A DNA stretch of 64,000 nt from Oopsacas minuta (Eukaryota > Porifera > Hexactinellida > Lyssacinosida > Leucopsacidae), in contig JAKMXF010000316.1 in NCBI GenBank assembly GCA_024704765.1, positions 124,001 through 188,000 of the forward strand, in the 5' to 3' direction. The notes below the pieces were generated by a model. That model was given only the letters and a program-made list of their open reading frames with translations, searched no databases and was not told the origin of the DNA. Within the stretch, counting starts at the first letter, position 1, and each line of letters begins with the position of its first letter. A program made the position numbers and the translations under genes. Shown in pieces: positions 1 to 12,087 of this stretch.

Positions 1-1534
1 GCGTCATTTCCACAGAATTCACATAATTGATTGCACAAGGGGAATATAGAATGAGTGGATTTTGTTGGAATATTCTAGATTGAACTCCTTTGTATCCACC
101 ACTCATGGCTGCTGCATTATCATACCCTTGCCCGCGGCAGTCTTCTAAGGAACATTTACTTTTTCAAGAAAATTGAACCTCATGTTTGCTATCTCTCCTC
201 CAGTCTCTCCGTTATTTTGTATGAATGTATAAAATCGTCCTTCAATACAGTAATTATCAGTAATCCGCTTGATATTCCGAAAATGAAGGTCTCTTCTTCT
301 AAACAAGACAATACCGAAGTTGCATCAACTATTATTTAGTAGTATTTGGTCAATTCTCTTTCATGAAGAACTGATTTTCTCACTTTTCACTACAAAGTTC
401 AATGAATTCATTTTGAGAGTCGTTGGATAAATAATGAGAGCTTGGAGACATTTCCCTGGACCGAGATTTTCTAGCATGTCTAACATGTTCTTTCAGGGTG
501 CTGCCATAATGAGAGAGAGAATTTCTAGAATTCCAAGAAAGTTTCCATTTGAAGGATCTCCGATAAGGTTTGAATTCCCCTGAAGGGCAAGACCTCTCTG
601 TCTAAGGAATAAAACAACATCTAAAATTCTTTTGATCAGATCTCACCATTTCTATTTCTGTATATGAAGATCTTGGAATATTTGGTTGTCAATCCCAGTG
701 CAAGTTTTGAGATGCATAGCCAGCTGTTTCCACAGAAGGTAGCATGCGTTATTGGGCTAATCGGTTTCATGTGACTTCACTTTGCTGTAAAGTCTATACC
801 AGCCAATATCTTTCCAGACCCTGGTGGTGTGGTCAATGCTGGTAAAGTCGGAGGAAAATTGTTTTTGTGAATAAACAGTCTACAGAGAAAACAGAAGTCA
901 GATTTTATGATTTCTTTAAATCAGTAAGTCCCTATTTCTTACTTCACAATTTGATAGTTTGGAGAAAGGAAAATGTTTTTTTGAATCATCGTCGTCTATT
1001 TTCAAAGGGAATGATAGATGACCAGCTTTTGACTAAGGATTCAATTAAGGACAGGTACTACTTAAATATTTTTGATGAGTGCCGTTGTCAGCACAAGAAG
1101 AAGTACTGGTTGGTAGACTTCCGTCGCTTATTTCCACTTCACTGACTTACCTTAAATCTTGAATTTTAATTAGTCAAAGACGAATTCATCAACTTGTCCT
1201 GTATCATACATCTACATTGGTAGGCGTCGACGTTCTAAGGTGTGTTCAAGACCTCCGTGCTCTTGTTCTTGTGCATCTACAATTGAGACACATGTAGTAT
1301 TCGAGTACGAGGAAGAAAAAAATGTAGTGCTCGAAGCGTCAATTCTTTGTTTTTTACAGAAATTGCAAGTGACTTGATCTTTCATATGGCCTTTGTCTTT
1401 TTGGTCTCTCTCCTTCCTCTTTGTCGCGCCACTTTTGTGTGAGTATTGTTGACTCATGTTAAAAATTGCTAGGATTTCTGATTAACAGCCCAGGTAAGGT
1501 GTAAAGGGTTAACAGTTTTACCTGGCCCGGGCCC
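1..1534 (-). mobile_element. hAT transposon remnant, TTF zinc-finger/ZMYM1-like type, cut by window edge
   Basis: Read on the minus strand this is the N-terminal half of a hAT-type transposase. It starts near 1457 with a Lys/Arg-rich segment (SGATKRKERDQK). A decayed zinc-finger part follows, then W-x-LY-x-x-VK-x-H (about 720-800) typical of TTF/ZMYM1-like hAT proteins, and near the left edge GYDNAAAMSGGYKGVQSRI (about 40-110), the conserved hAT motif around the second catalytic Asp. Frameshifts and stops break it throughout. A palindromic CAGGGCCCGGGCCAGG near 1520-1534 may be the terminal repeat. The rest of the element lies outside the window. The family call is strong; the terminus is a guess. 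Confidence 0.75.
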
Positions 1535-1843
1535 TGATGCGTAGCAAATTATACTAAAAATGTGAAGCAAGTAGGTTTGTTGGATACTCTTGAGGACCTC
1601 ACAAAGGCAAAGGGTAATTATGCGGGATATCGCTGTATCGTGAACTGATTTGTACATGTTTTGAGATCTTGAATTTAATATCTCATTTTCGCTTTGTTTC
1701 AGAGCTCATTAGTTGAATGCTCTACCTTGTCAAATGGCCAGAATGGTAACTCTGTAATGTTCATTGATTTAGTTTACTGAATCCTCCGATATTCGCGATT
1801 GTACTCTGTATATTTGTTGAATCAAATATGTATTGTTTTCTAG
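1535..1843. other. Short spacer before the first FERM exon
   Basis: No coding sequence or repeat is recognised here. The stretch ends in a pyrimidine-rich tract and a possible splice acceptor (ttttctag, AG at 1842-1843), so upstream exons of the FERM gene may lie outside the window. Otherwise it may hold promoter or 5' leader sequence, though no TATA box or initiator could be assigned with confidence. Confidence 0.4.
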
Positions 1844-1869
1844 CAATTTCTCTCAATCTCTTTTCTCAT

Positions 1870-2854
1870 ATGGAACTAATTTTGGAATTCTTGGACAATT
1901 CTACGCCTAAAAAGTTTCTAATTCCTCCTAAAGCTACAGCTCTTAATGCTCTAAGGATAATATTATTTAAGCAAGATTTAGATATCCACGTGGACGATCT
2001 TTCAGAGTTGTCCCTGGCTTTAATTTCATCAAACTTTTATTGGAAAAATATTTGCTGGTTGGATTCTTCTGCAATTCTTCAAAACGCTACCTCAAATGGG
2101 TCACGTCATGTTTTCCTCCTCAAAAAATACTTTAGGAGAAATCAAGATATTCAAATTGCTGGAACAAACTCATTTTTATCTTCAGTTTTGTATTCTCAAT
2201 TTTACAAGCTATTTCTTTCATCTACAGATATCATAGATTATAGCGTTTTGATTTCCCTTTCAGCGCGACTATTGCAATGTGAATTTTTTGAGTGTGAAAT
2301 AACTTTGAATTCTCTTCGATGTAATAACAAATTATCCATGATTCTACCATCAAAATACCATAATTATCCTTCTATTGACTCTCAGATTTTCAATTATTGG
2401 CATGGCTTTAAGCATTTGAATGAAAGCGACTCTAAGTCTCAATTTATGCTTGAACTACTATCCTCCACTCAGCTTTATTTTCACCAATCCTACGACATTA
2501 TTTTCGGCAAGCATTCTGTATTATATATTTCCCCACATAAATTACTGTTTACATTTCCTGATTCTATACAAGAGTCTTCATATTTTTATTTATCTTCGCT
2601 TACTTCTTTATCATTTTCGTTGATTGCTCATACTATCTCATGTAATTTCTCTAATGAAGTAATCTGTTATTCTTCTGATTTTCTTTCTCAAATAGTTTCG
2701 ATTATTTATGAGATGGTGGATATTTCTCCTGTTTGTTTGGATAATATTTCTACCGATGTGTCTCAATCCGATTTTAATATGGATGTGCAATTATATCAAT
2801 ACCTGAAATTCTTTGATTGTGAAGACTCTGTTTCCTTTTCATCTATCTTACTTT
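1870..2854 (+). CDS. Exon 1: first talin-like FERM module
   Basis: Encodes 328 residues plus one base, ending at a good donor (GTAAGT at 2855). F1-like ubiquitin fold: LILEFLDN, then a helix ALNALRIILFK (residues about 3-55). The F1/F2 junction ICWLDSSAIL, then VFLLKKYFRRNQDI (about 61-95), matches the order seen in talin, where a Trp-Leu-Asp segment precedes a basic hydrophobic strand. F2 helices include SVLYSQFYKLFLSS (about 105-118) and LPSKYHNYPSIDSQIFNYW (about 159-177), the counterpart of the talin F2 region rich in Lys-Tyr. A diverged F3 follows (about 215-285, ending LSQIVSIIYEMV). The frame is also open 42 nt upstream through a possible acceptor at 1843, so ATG 1870 is only the first plausible start. 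A Ser/Asp-rich tail leads into exon 2. Confidence 0.72.
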
Positions 2855-2989
2855 GTAAGTTAAGTTCTCGATTTTCTTTGTTTGTTTTTATGTATATACA
2901 TATTTATCATAACAAGTACAACATATTTTTCTACTATTATCCATATAATAATTACACTTGAACGAATTGCTTGAATATAGAGATATCAT

Positions 2990-3660
2990 TAAGTTGGATC
3001 ACTCTATCACATTACTGGGACACTTTTTTTGTTTATCTCACCAAGTGAGGACATCATACATAGTCTTGGTTTATCTGTTTTCCTGTACGTAGATGACACT
3101 GAAATATATGTTTCTTTATCACATACAGCAAAGGAAGAGACCAAAGTACGATTAGAAGCTTGTCTATCTGATTTAAAGATTCGGTTTGTTCCATTTCGAG
3201 AAAACCCAATTTCATTTACTTTACTCCTGCATCTCTGTTGCCATCATCTACTTTTTCAACTTCTTTGATTCTACATTTCATCTTGTGGACACTGCACTTA
3301 ATTTAGGTGTTAGCTGGGACAAACTCTTGAAGTTGAAGTCACAAATTAGTGGGATCTGTAGGGTTGCGTTACTGGCTTTGTTTCGCATTGGTGAGCTAAA
3401 CTCTTTCCTTGATAATATTTATATGTCGAGGCTTGTACATGCATTTATCTCTTGGAGGCTAGACTTTTGTAATGCCTTACCTTTTGGATTTTCTCTAAAT
3501 GCTTAGTAGACTTCAGGCCACCCAATTGCAGCTGCCGACCTAATTTATAAAGCTAAGAAACACCATATTAGTCCTGTTCTGAAAGTCTACATTGGCTTCC
3601 GAACAAAGCACAGCAGAGTACTAATTATTCCTTATTACCTTGAAAACTATTAGTTGATGC
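2990..3660 (+). pseudogene. LINE reverse-transcriptase fragment (CR1/Jockey-like group)
   Basis: Decayed non-LTR reverse transcriptase. The catalytic box is visible as LSVFLYVDDTEIYVSLS (about 3068-3120, Y-V-D-D). After a frame change come LNLGVSWDKLLKLKSQIS and MSRLVHAFISWRLDFCNALP (about 3300-3485), the conserved region after the palm in CR1/Rex1/Jockey-type elements, where RLD-x-CNAL is typical. It then fades into GFRTKH-like text near 3600. No endonuclease, 5' part or poly-A tail is seen, so it is a truncated fossil in intron 1 of the FERM gene. Confidence 0.8.
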
Positions 3661-4299
3661 TCTCCTGTCTATCTTAATCAGCTAATTAATATTTCTCAAT
3701 TTATTCACGATAATCTATTGATCCAACGAATTAATTGATGTATTTGATCATCAACTAACTTAATGCATCAACTCAGATCAATATCTAAATATTTTGTCAT
3801 CAGACATTCTCTCCTCGTTTTTAGAATTTAGACCCAGACTATGTCAGAAAGTCTGCTTCCATTGATATTTTCAAAGGACACATTATACCATACTTTTCAA
3901 CAAGTAGTGTTCACTTTCTGCATGTACAGTGCAAACTCAATAAGTGGGACAATTTGATCCAGCTTCATCGTTTCCATGTCGACGAACCTCTATAACCGCG
4001 AAATGAGTCATACTCTAGAGGATTTGAACTTGATTTATTGAGACTTTAATGTTTCTGCAACTTGTCGTTCAGTTGCACGTTTCATTTATTCAGTTGCCAC
4101 TTCTTATGCATTCACTGAAGCAAAGATCTATGTTTCTAATTATCTATTTGAGTTTATGTTTGTCAAGAAATTTTTAAACTATATTTCGATATTATATCTG
4201 AGATGTCGCGACTTATCATTTTTGTGCCACTTGTTCCCTATCCCTATATTTCATCAATACTGATTCACGTTGAACTTTAATATCTATTATTAGGAGGCA
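3661..4299. other. Intron sequence, nothing identified
   Basis: AT-rich intron sequence. One open stretch at about 3826-3993 (+) reads for some 55 codons but resembles no family I know. No repeat boundaries or RNA genes are seen. Confidence 0.4.
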
Positions 4300-4540
4300 A
4301 TTAATTTGTATATCTTTATGTCCAGAATTTATTGAAGAAACTGGAAGACTCTCAGGGCTGATCTTTGGTATATAGGGGTTATTTGGTCCTGGCTCGGACT
4401 ATTTCGAGTCTTAGACCAAATTTAGCACCCATGAGTCGAAATAATTACCCCATTGTGGCATTATTGGATATCAAAAATTCACATTATTTACCACTGCTCA
4501 GACAATATACATGATGGCAGTTTGACAAAATGACCAAATT
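4300..4540 (+). repeat. Dispersed repeat family A, copy 1
   Basis: Shares a diverged but collinear sequence with 14700-15160 and 55566-56250. Shared landmarks are tatgtcCAGAATT, GAAactGGAAGAC, the palindromic CTCGGAC...TTCGAGTC, and a pair ending CAGACAATATAC / CAGCCAATATAC. No open reading frame, target duplication or clear ends were found. It may be a short non-autonomous element; this is inference. Confidence 0.6.
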
Positions 4541-5229
4541 CCGGTTAAACTTTGTAAGTAGAAGAAGATCTGGACAGTAGAAAACTGGAAGAGAATATGT
4601 GGTCGGACTAATCGCCGTTTTAATTATTTCACACAACTAGCCCACGAAATGATCGTATTGGGCACGAAAAATGTCTAATATACCAAACCAACTGTTAAGG
4701 ATCAATGTTTTTAATCGTCTAAATTATTACTATATTCTACAATTATTAATCTAACCATACATACAATTCTGACTCATCCTGAATCCAAACTGTTCTATAA
4801 TATAATTTACAATTACCGCCCAGACATTATTTTGTACTCTACATTTCTCCCACCTTATTATTTCATGATAACGCTCTAAGTATTTTGTAGTCGACTAATC
4901 CATGTATTTCCTTACAGGTAATAACTTTGGCGTGATGTTTGAAATTCGCTGTCATCATCTGCTAACAATTGTTAGTTCCAAGGAAGGATATAGTGTGGAC
5001 CATGAATTTAATATTTCGAAATTTAGTAAATCTAATGGATAATAGATAATATGGGATAGACTCTCTAACTATAAAGACATACCCATTGAGAATATTTACA
5101 GCACTTATTCCTATAACTATTAGCAACTTAGAGATTGAATATATTTGTAATGTTAGAATCAAATTTCGGATGATTTCGAGAACATTTCCAAATGTGGAAG
5201 TCATAATCTTTGATATTTCTATTGGATCA
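4541..5229. other. Intron sequence, nothing identified
   Basis: AT-rich sequence inside intron 1 of the FERM gene. Short open frames here have no recognisable motif and look accidental. Confidence 0.35.
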
Positions 5230-5640
5230 TGGTAGCATTTTGAGATATTCTCCAGTCGATACAAAATGTATTAAAGAAATAGAATACCAGATCTATTTCG
5301 GACCGTGCATTTCTTAGGTTATTTTTCAGCTCATCTAATTCTACAACATGCGTTTTTAATTCCTGCTGTTTCTGCAGTATTCCCAAATGTTTTCTATGGG
5401 ATTGAGGTCTGGTGAATTCGCTGGCCACATCCCTTTCTCCGCTAAAACCATTTAGTTTGACTCTGCACCAATTTTCGGCACTCTTAGCCTAATACGCTGG
5501 AGCTTCGTCTTGTTGAAAAATATCTTTCCACATGTTTGGTAACATTTTCATTGTCATGATGTTGCCTTTCCTTGCTTTTCTGTTCATCGCATCACAACAA
5601 TTCTTTTACCAAATTTGTTCCGAGTAATTGTTGTCATTTA
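5230..5640 (-). pseudogene. DD37E Tc1/mariner transposase fragment
   Basis: On the minus strand the C-terminal catalytic part of a Tc1/mariner-superfamily transposase is readable across one frameshift: IFQQDEAPAY (second Asp; the usual Gly after it is Glu) with an in-frame stop after it, AKSAENWC, then MWPANSPDLNPIENIW (third acidic residue, Glu). About 37 residues separate the last two acidic positions, as in the DD37E groups, and the text resembles the element at 35231-36582. Terminal repeats were not found, so it is a truncated fossil. Confidence 0.75.
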
Positions 5641-6834
5641 CAATTTGTTTTGGGACCAATGTGAAGATCTTACAGAGCTTGGAAACTCATCATCCCCCAG
5701 ACCATGACTTTGGGGAGAATTCATCATATACTATCATTTGTTATGACCTGATATATTGTGTTACTATCTTTATTAGACCTACAAAACAAACCGTGATTGA
5801 TAGAAGAAGAAAACTTTTAGAAATATAGATTTTTGAGATCAGCTACAAACAGAGTGACGTTTACTGAATATCAAATTTGTTTGTTAGCAATAAAATGTTT
5901 ACAAAACTTGATTTGCTATTAGCGGACACCACAGTAGTTGCCTTCTCACTTTAAATTTTGGACTAAATAGAAGTTATTACAGTGATGTATACCGAAATGA
6001 TCGCTATTTCCTCGCTATTGAGGGTAAGTATTTTATATGGAGTATTTGTCAGCCATTAAATTTCAAAAACTCAACTGATCTTAAACAAATCTCATGGATA
6101 GATTACGGTATGTAGTAGTTGGCAACTATGTAATATATATTAATTCAATTGATTGTAATGCATAGTGAGATCTGATGGAGTCTTCAGAAATGTGTTTTGA
6201 AACAGTTACCTCGGTAGTAACTGAGGGGATAGATGGGTGTAGAACCCCAGAGGCGTAAACTTGTGTGTGCGGCGGGTGCCTAGCACCCTTGGCATTTTCA
6301 AACCGAACAAGCCCCACAAGTCAATTTAGCAGGTGGCGAGCGAAAACTAATGATCACTAAATCAGAACTAGAGTGAAACAAAATTATCAGATATTACAAA
6401 CTAACAAGTACAGCATCCTGATATCACAAAATGAAATATTTCTTCTGAAAAGCATATAACTAGGGAATGAATAAAGTGTCATAGAACCCTGTGTGTTTAG
6501 ATGAAGTTTACGCCGGTGTGGAGCCCTAATTAGATTTTCTACTTCTTCAGCAGTGGCGCTTCTAACTTACTACAGAACTCCCTGATATACTCCTATTTAT
6601 TTGTTACAAGTATTTTAAGTATACTCAATGGGTATGTCTTTCATAATTATCGTGTCTAGCCATATATTACCTTATAAGCCATTATATTTGCTTAATTTCG
6701 AAACTTTCATTCATGTTTCCTACCATATCCTTCTTTGTAACTAACAAATGAAGATACAGATAAAATCCAATCGAAAAAATATATTTTTATTATTGTTGGA
6801 TTGTTTGTATTAATAAATTTCTCTAATTTTTAAG
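5641..6834. other. Intron sequence up to the exon 2 acceptor
   Basis: No gene or repeat is recognised. A slightly less AT-rich patch lies at about 6210-6340. CAGTGGCGCTTC at 6552 resembles a hAT terminus but has no partner. The stretch ends in a pyrimidine-rich acceptor, ctctaatttttaag, with AG at 6833-6834. Confidence 0.4.
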
Positions 6835-7559
6835 GTCCTTCTCCTCATATCAATCTTTCAAAGAATGTAGACATTCCGATGGTGCAATCTAATCTGAAAA
6901 CCCTTTCCGGGAAAGTCTCAAGCTCTGTCAGTACATCTATTTCTAATGATCTTAGTTCTTTCGATTCACAATATGACACTCTTCTCTCTGCGAAAAACAG
7001 TAATGCTTTCATTGATCTTCCAAATTTATCACGATCCTTAACTCGAATACATACTCCTCCAACACCCCGAATTTCCAATGAAAACCATCCTGATCATATG
7101 AGTACCATCTCTGATCTTTCAGACCTCAATGCTTTGGAATCATTTCATGAGTTTTCGGACAATTTTTATGAACATTGTAATCCTATTTACACTGAAGCTA
7201 GCACATTTTCAACTAATCAAGATACTTATCAGAAATGTTTTGATGATTATGAATCTAATATGAATATAAGTTTGAAAAATGCTGACAATGGCATTGTACC
7301 AGTATCTTTTTCCCTGATCTCAAATTTATCATCTTTTGAAACTTTTGGTGATATCTATAATGATGTCCATGATTTACAGATCGATTCAAGATTTTCAAAT
7401 GGTTTAAGAACATCACTGGCTCAGTCAAATTTTTCTAGCACTGTAGATTCAAATATATACATGCATTCCAATTCGGTATTTGAACCAATATGCCGGTCTT
7501 CATCATTTCGTGAAGGATCTAAGTATTTTGTGAAGGTTATATCTGAATTTAGCACTTTT
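6835..7559 (+). CDS. Exon 2: linker and start of second FERM F1 lobe
   Basis: Starts in phase 1: the last base of exon 1 plus GT here forms a Cys codon. It encodes about 241 further residues. Most (about 330-550) are rich in Ser, Asn, Asp and Phe, with several acidic Phe-containing short motifs such as LSSFDSQYD, ESFHEFSDNFYE and LSSFETFGDIYND. This looks like a disordered linker. The last 15 residues, SKYFVKVISEFSTF, look like the first strands of a ubiquitin-like F1 lobe and continue into exon 3. It ends at a strong donor, GTAAGT, at 7560 (phase 0). Confidence 0.7.
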
Positions 7560-7613
7560 GTAAGTTTCCATTATATATTTTATATTCTTTTACCAAGCCA
7601 CGAGTTAATTCAG
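7560..7613 (+). other. 54-bp mini-intron between exons 2 and 3
   Basis: Begins GTAAGT and ends ttaattcAG at 7612-7613. It is flanked by phase-0 exon ends and its removal keeps the F1 lobe continuous. The unspliced frame is also open through it, so retention would add 18 residues without a stop. The alternative acceptor at 7597 gives the wrong phase. Confidence 0.6.
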
Positions 7614-7674
7614 GAATTAGTTGATATACGTGATACTCCAAAAATCCTTTTAATGAATCTGGGCCAATTGCTAG
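7614..7674 (+). CDS. Exon 3: F1 lobe of second FERM module
   Basis: Twenty codons plus one base: ELVDIRDTPKILLMNLGQLL. It supplies the second strand and the main helix of a ubiquitin-like F1 lobe. It ends at a consensus donor GTGAGT (7675) in phase 1, matching both exon 4 and exon 5. The small size makes it uncertain alone; support comes from phase agreement on both sides and from the domain continuity. Confidence 0.65.
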
Positions 7675-9339
7675 GTGAGTTTATTACATTATTAGTTGTA
7701 GTCATCATTTTTCACTTGTATTACTTTTATAACCGAGTACCTTATTTATCCGCCTACAGTGTAGTATTGTAACACGAGGTTCCACTGATTTATATGAACA
7801 TCCTTAATACAAGAAAGGTGAATAATTTTAGTTTTATATTACCATTCGTTGTCCGACCCTTCAACTTTGCATAGTCCATCTTAACATTTAGAAAATGAAC
7901 ATAGATGAAATCCGTTATTATGTCCCTTCTTGAGAAATACTCTCCACTAGGAAGTACTTGTCACTGATACCATAGATATTCTACCTACTAATTGACACCA
8001 TGATTAGAATGAGAAAATATTACTTAGTTCCATCGGGAATCGTCCTTTAAGTAACTTGTGAGTTGAGAAAGTAAGCAATGAAATATCCTTAGAATAAGTT
8101 ATGATAATCATCACTTTCGAATTATCGAAACATATCTCTGCCTAGCCAGAGTGGGCTAATGAGGAGAGGTTAGTACAAAGTTCGTTCATAAAATTATGAG
8201 ACTAACGTATAGATCACAGTTTCTTGTTATGACTACAATTAAATAACAAGTGTGTTTATGGTGGTAATCTTATGTATAATGCATATTTTCTTAGTAGCTA
8301 TATTTTTCCAAATTCCAGCTTCAATTGTGTTGAATATTTTTCAACTAATGGATTTAGCAAGGAAGGAAAGTTCCAGTTAATTAGTACCTGTGAAAAATGG
8401 AAATACTAGCTCATTTATCCTTAATGGAATGTGGGATGTTTCGGCTATGAATCTCCTTCCATAGCCACCATATACTTATGGATCGATCTTTTTGAAAATG
8501 ACAATGCGTACCTCTATGATCACTTTCGTCCAGGTCATTCGACCTCTTCAAGCAACCGCCTTGACTTATTAATAGGATGTTTGATGAGGATATACGAATT
8601 TAATAGTTAGAAGAAAGTGTAGGTATACCAAAAGTCACACTAACCCGATCATATCGGAAGAACTAGAAATGTCGAAGCTTACCGCACAATGGTCCCCAAA
8701 TTCTTTCAAATGAACAAACGTGAGATGTTAGCAAGAAATTATTGTCAATCTACAAGTCAGATAGTAAAATCTTAGATCGTATTGTAAATGAGATGATCAT
8801 TTCATTATTATGAACAAAAGGGTAAAGTCAACCAAAGTATAGTAAAGTTTGCGATGAACCTATGCTCATAAAGGCATACCAATGAAGACGTATTTATAAA
8901 GAATATAAAATTTAAACTGTCCCGATTACTTAGCCAAATAATTCGTTTTGTTTATGAGGTGTTAATGTTAATTGAAGGCACTATGAAAAGTTAGTTTAAC
9001 CCCAATACAGATAGTGCCTCCAATTATTATTGCAACATTTAAAGAAATATAAGTAATTGACTAAGCTGAAGGCAGAGTATGTAATTTTGTATTTTCCTCG
9101 CCCTGCTAGTGTTTAAAACCGTAAAACAATTTATTACAATTTAATATGTTAATCCAGTCCACAATTATTTCTATTTCTTTACTGTAATTAATTGTTCACT
9201 TAATATTTTATAGAAGGGAATATTGGATGAAATTTGATCGATACAAAATCATGAGTGTGAAATTCATAATAGACTTATTGAAGTACCCCTATTTAGCTGT
9301 TTAGACAAATCTTCTACTATTTTCCTTAAGACTAGTCTA
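7675..9339. other. Intron sequence, nothing identified
   Basis: Start of the roughly 17-kb third intron. AT-rich, with no open frame of note, no terminal repeats and no RNA gene recognised. Confidence 0.4.
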
Positions 9340-9341
9340 TA

Positions 9342-11449
9342 CAGTAAACTCAGTTAAGACGTACTTCTCTCCAATAGTCGAAATATCCTCCTATCTAATC
9401 CATTATGAATGATTCGGTTAAGACGTACTCAGTTAAGACGGACAATCGGATGAGACGTACTAAATTATTCTTCTCAAGAGGGCAAAATGTATTGTATCGT
9501 ACTCTGTGAATTCGTACTCGACTATCAAAAATACGATTCGTATGTCCTTACCGTACCTTAGTTATTTATAAAAACACATGCTTATTTAGGGATAGGCTTA
9601 ACCAAATGTCAAAAGTAATTTGCATGATAATGCTAGTAATTTAGAATATTATTTTCAGTGCGTATGGATTGCATTAATCATGGCTAAGAATTCAAAGAAA
9701 TTCTCACCATTCGACAAGGAATGACCTTATTACTAGGATAGAGAATGGTGAACCGCAAATAAGCGTCTGCAAAAGACTAAATATCTTAAAGTCAACGGTG
9801 AATTCAATATGGAAATTAGGGGAACTCTCAAACGTAGCTATGATTCGTCTGAAATTAGTGTTGACTGTAAGCGGATCCGATCATCAATTTCACTCAAGTG
9901 GATACAGCTTTGAAAGAATGGTTTAGCAGGCAAGAAATTGTAGTATTCGTATAATCGGAAAATATTGATGGCAAAGGTCCAGTTCTTTGCTACTGACCTG
10001 AATGTTTCAACTTTTATAGCCACTACAGGTTTCGTTGATAGATGGAAGAGAATACATTCTATAGAAATGAAGCAAATTTATGGTGAAAAGAAATCAGTTT
10101 CAGAGGAGAAAATTCGCCCTTGGTTGAATTTGACTCTGCCAGAATTGCTCTTGAAATATACACCAGAAAATATCTACAACGAGATGAGATTGCGCTATTT
10201 TACAAGTTACGGCCAGAGAGGACGTTGACTTTCAACGGAGAAAAGTGCAGTAATAGTAAGAAACAGAAAGACCATCTTACAGTGCTTGTTGGGGCGAGTA
10301 TGGTTTGTGAAAAGCTTCCACTTCTAGTCATTGGAAAATCTAAGTCACCAAGGTGTTTTGTGGGTATTAGATCGTTACCTTTAGACTATATTTCTAATGC
10401 GAATATTGGATGACAGGAAATTTTTTCCACGAATGGCTCAAAAAGTGCAATAGAAAAATTGTATCCACGAAATGTTCTGTCCTGCTCATAATAGACAATT
10501 GTCCCGCAAACCCTCGTAGTCTTGGGCTTTCTGACATATCTATCAAATTTCTGCCACCAAACACTACTGCAAAGTTACAGCCTTGTGATCAAAGGCATTA
10601 TAGAATCCCTGGAAGTTCATTATCGATAACAATTAGTAAAGAACCTACTTTCATCGATGGGTGCTAAGGAAGAACTGAAAATAACATTTCTTGGATGCTA
10701 TGCAATGGCTGAAGGTTTCATGGGACATAGTAGCAGCCGCCACCATTCAAAATTACTTTCATCATTGTAGCTTTATTCTTGGATCTAATGCTGCAGAAAT
10801 ATCATTTGTCTCAGAAGAAGGGCCTGAATGTATTGCATATGAGTAATTGAAGAGCCGTGAAATTAATTTTGAAGATTCATTTGAAGAATATGCTATTATT
10901 GACAATGGGGTTCCGATTTCTGGCATACTTCCAGATAATGAAATCATAATAATGGTTCAGGGTGACTTTACTGAAGAACCATGTGTTTTAGAACATGATG
11001 AGGATGATAATGCTATTGTGTGCCCAAGCGTGTCAGAATATCGTGATGCCCTGAAGATTGTTAAGCGCTACATGACCTGTAATTCCAAAATCTGTCTCCT
11101 CAATGCTATTGCGAGATGGAAGAACTAATGTATACTCGTAGTGTGAAGCAAAGTTCATTTTCCGATTATGACACTAGCCAATAGCTATGTACTTATAGTG
11201 CTAGTGTGAAGAATTTTCTCATATTACTCTAGGAAATAAGCAACCTATTTTTGATACCCGTATTTATTCTCAAAAAGAAATACGTATTAGATTATAGGAC
11301 ATAGTTTACACTTTATACACGGAAACGTTTTTACTTTATACTGATAAATAATACGTATAACAATCTCTACGTACCTAGGATAAGACGTACCTCGGTTAAT
11401 ACATACTTGTTATTGTTCCAAGCTAGTACGTCTTAACTGAGTTCTACTG
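9342..11449 (+). mobile_element. pogo/Tigger-type DNA transposon, complete ends, decayed gene
   Basis: Bounded by inverted repeats that start CAGTA(GA)ACTCAGTTAAGACGTAC and are flanked by TA on both sides (9340-9341 and 11450-11451), the target duplication of Tc1/mariner-superfamily elements. Additional copies of the core AGTTAAGACG(T/G)AC lie just inside the left end (about 9416-9462) and of TAAGACGTAC inside the right end (about 11391). Length is 2108 bp. The internal gene is a Tigger transposase pseudogene on the plus strand. It sits in intron 3 of the FERM gene. Confidence 0.9.
9678..11128 (+). pseudogene. Tigger/CENP-B-like transposase, frameshifted
   Basis: Pieces in several frames follow the family order. 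MAKNSKKFS and a psq-type helix-turn-helix (about 9678-9830) come first. A partner helix region follows, then RDEIALFYKLRPERTLTFNG (about 10177-10236) with the first catalytic Asp, LLIIDNCPANP (about 10485-10517) with the second, and FLPPNTTAKLQPCDQ (about 10549-10593) with the third. An acidic C-terminal tail ends at 11128. Multiple stops and frame changes make it non-functional. Confidence 0.85.
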
Positions 11450-11639
11450 TATATTTATTTTATAATTGTTTCCCTATATTGTTTATGGCAGCATGCAACA
11501 TATTTTTCAACTAGCTCGCTTCATTTGCTAGGTCGCTATGCGACAGCTTAGGGCCTCAGGTTAGCCTAAGTATTAAACAACTACATTTCTTGCAGCTTTT
11601 ACTCGCTACCCAACGGGATATATTCTGCACTACTTGCCT

Positions 11640-12030
11640 GGCGGAAATTTTTTGTAGAAATTTCAATTTTTCATTATCCATGGTCCATCCATATTCATTT
11701 TATTCCAATCTGTGGTAATACAGCAGCTCTTATGTGGTTTAAGGGTTAGTAATCTGGGCAGTACCTGTCTCAAATATTATGGTATTCTCAAAAAATAAAT
11801 TTTTGAGAATTTGGAGGATTATTTTCTAGACATGATGACGTAATTAGTTGCTTTTGGTTAGAATCATGACACCATGAAATGTGGCATATTGAGAGGTATC
11901 CGTGATTTCAATATCTCCTCATGAGGTTATTCCGTTATTGTAGTTTCTTAGTACCCGATACCTGAAGTGCCTAGATTACTAACCAAAAGCGACATAACAT
12001 CTTCAGTATCACCACAAAGACCATTTAATT
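11640..12030 (+). repeat. Dispersed repeat family A, copy 2 (right part)
   Basis: Matches the right half of the copies at 14700-15160 and 55566-56250: CCTCATGAGGTTATTC, then AGATTACTAACCAAAAGC and TATCACCAAGACCATT-like text near the end. It abuts the outer maT-like transposon at 12031, which may have inserted at its end. Confidence 0.5.
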
Positions 12031-12087
12031 CAGGGTGGCTTTTAAGTTCTGTCCCATGCAAAAACTATATTTATCAATATATATATA

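Noticed and set aside
867-1145. Plus-strand open frame of 92 codons
   Set aside because: Lies opposite the decayed zinc-finger part of the hAT remnant and shows no family resemblance of its own; treated as a shadow.
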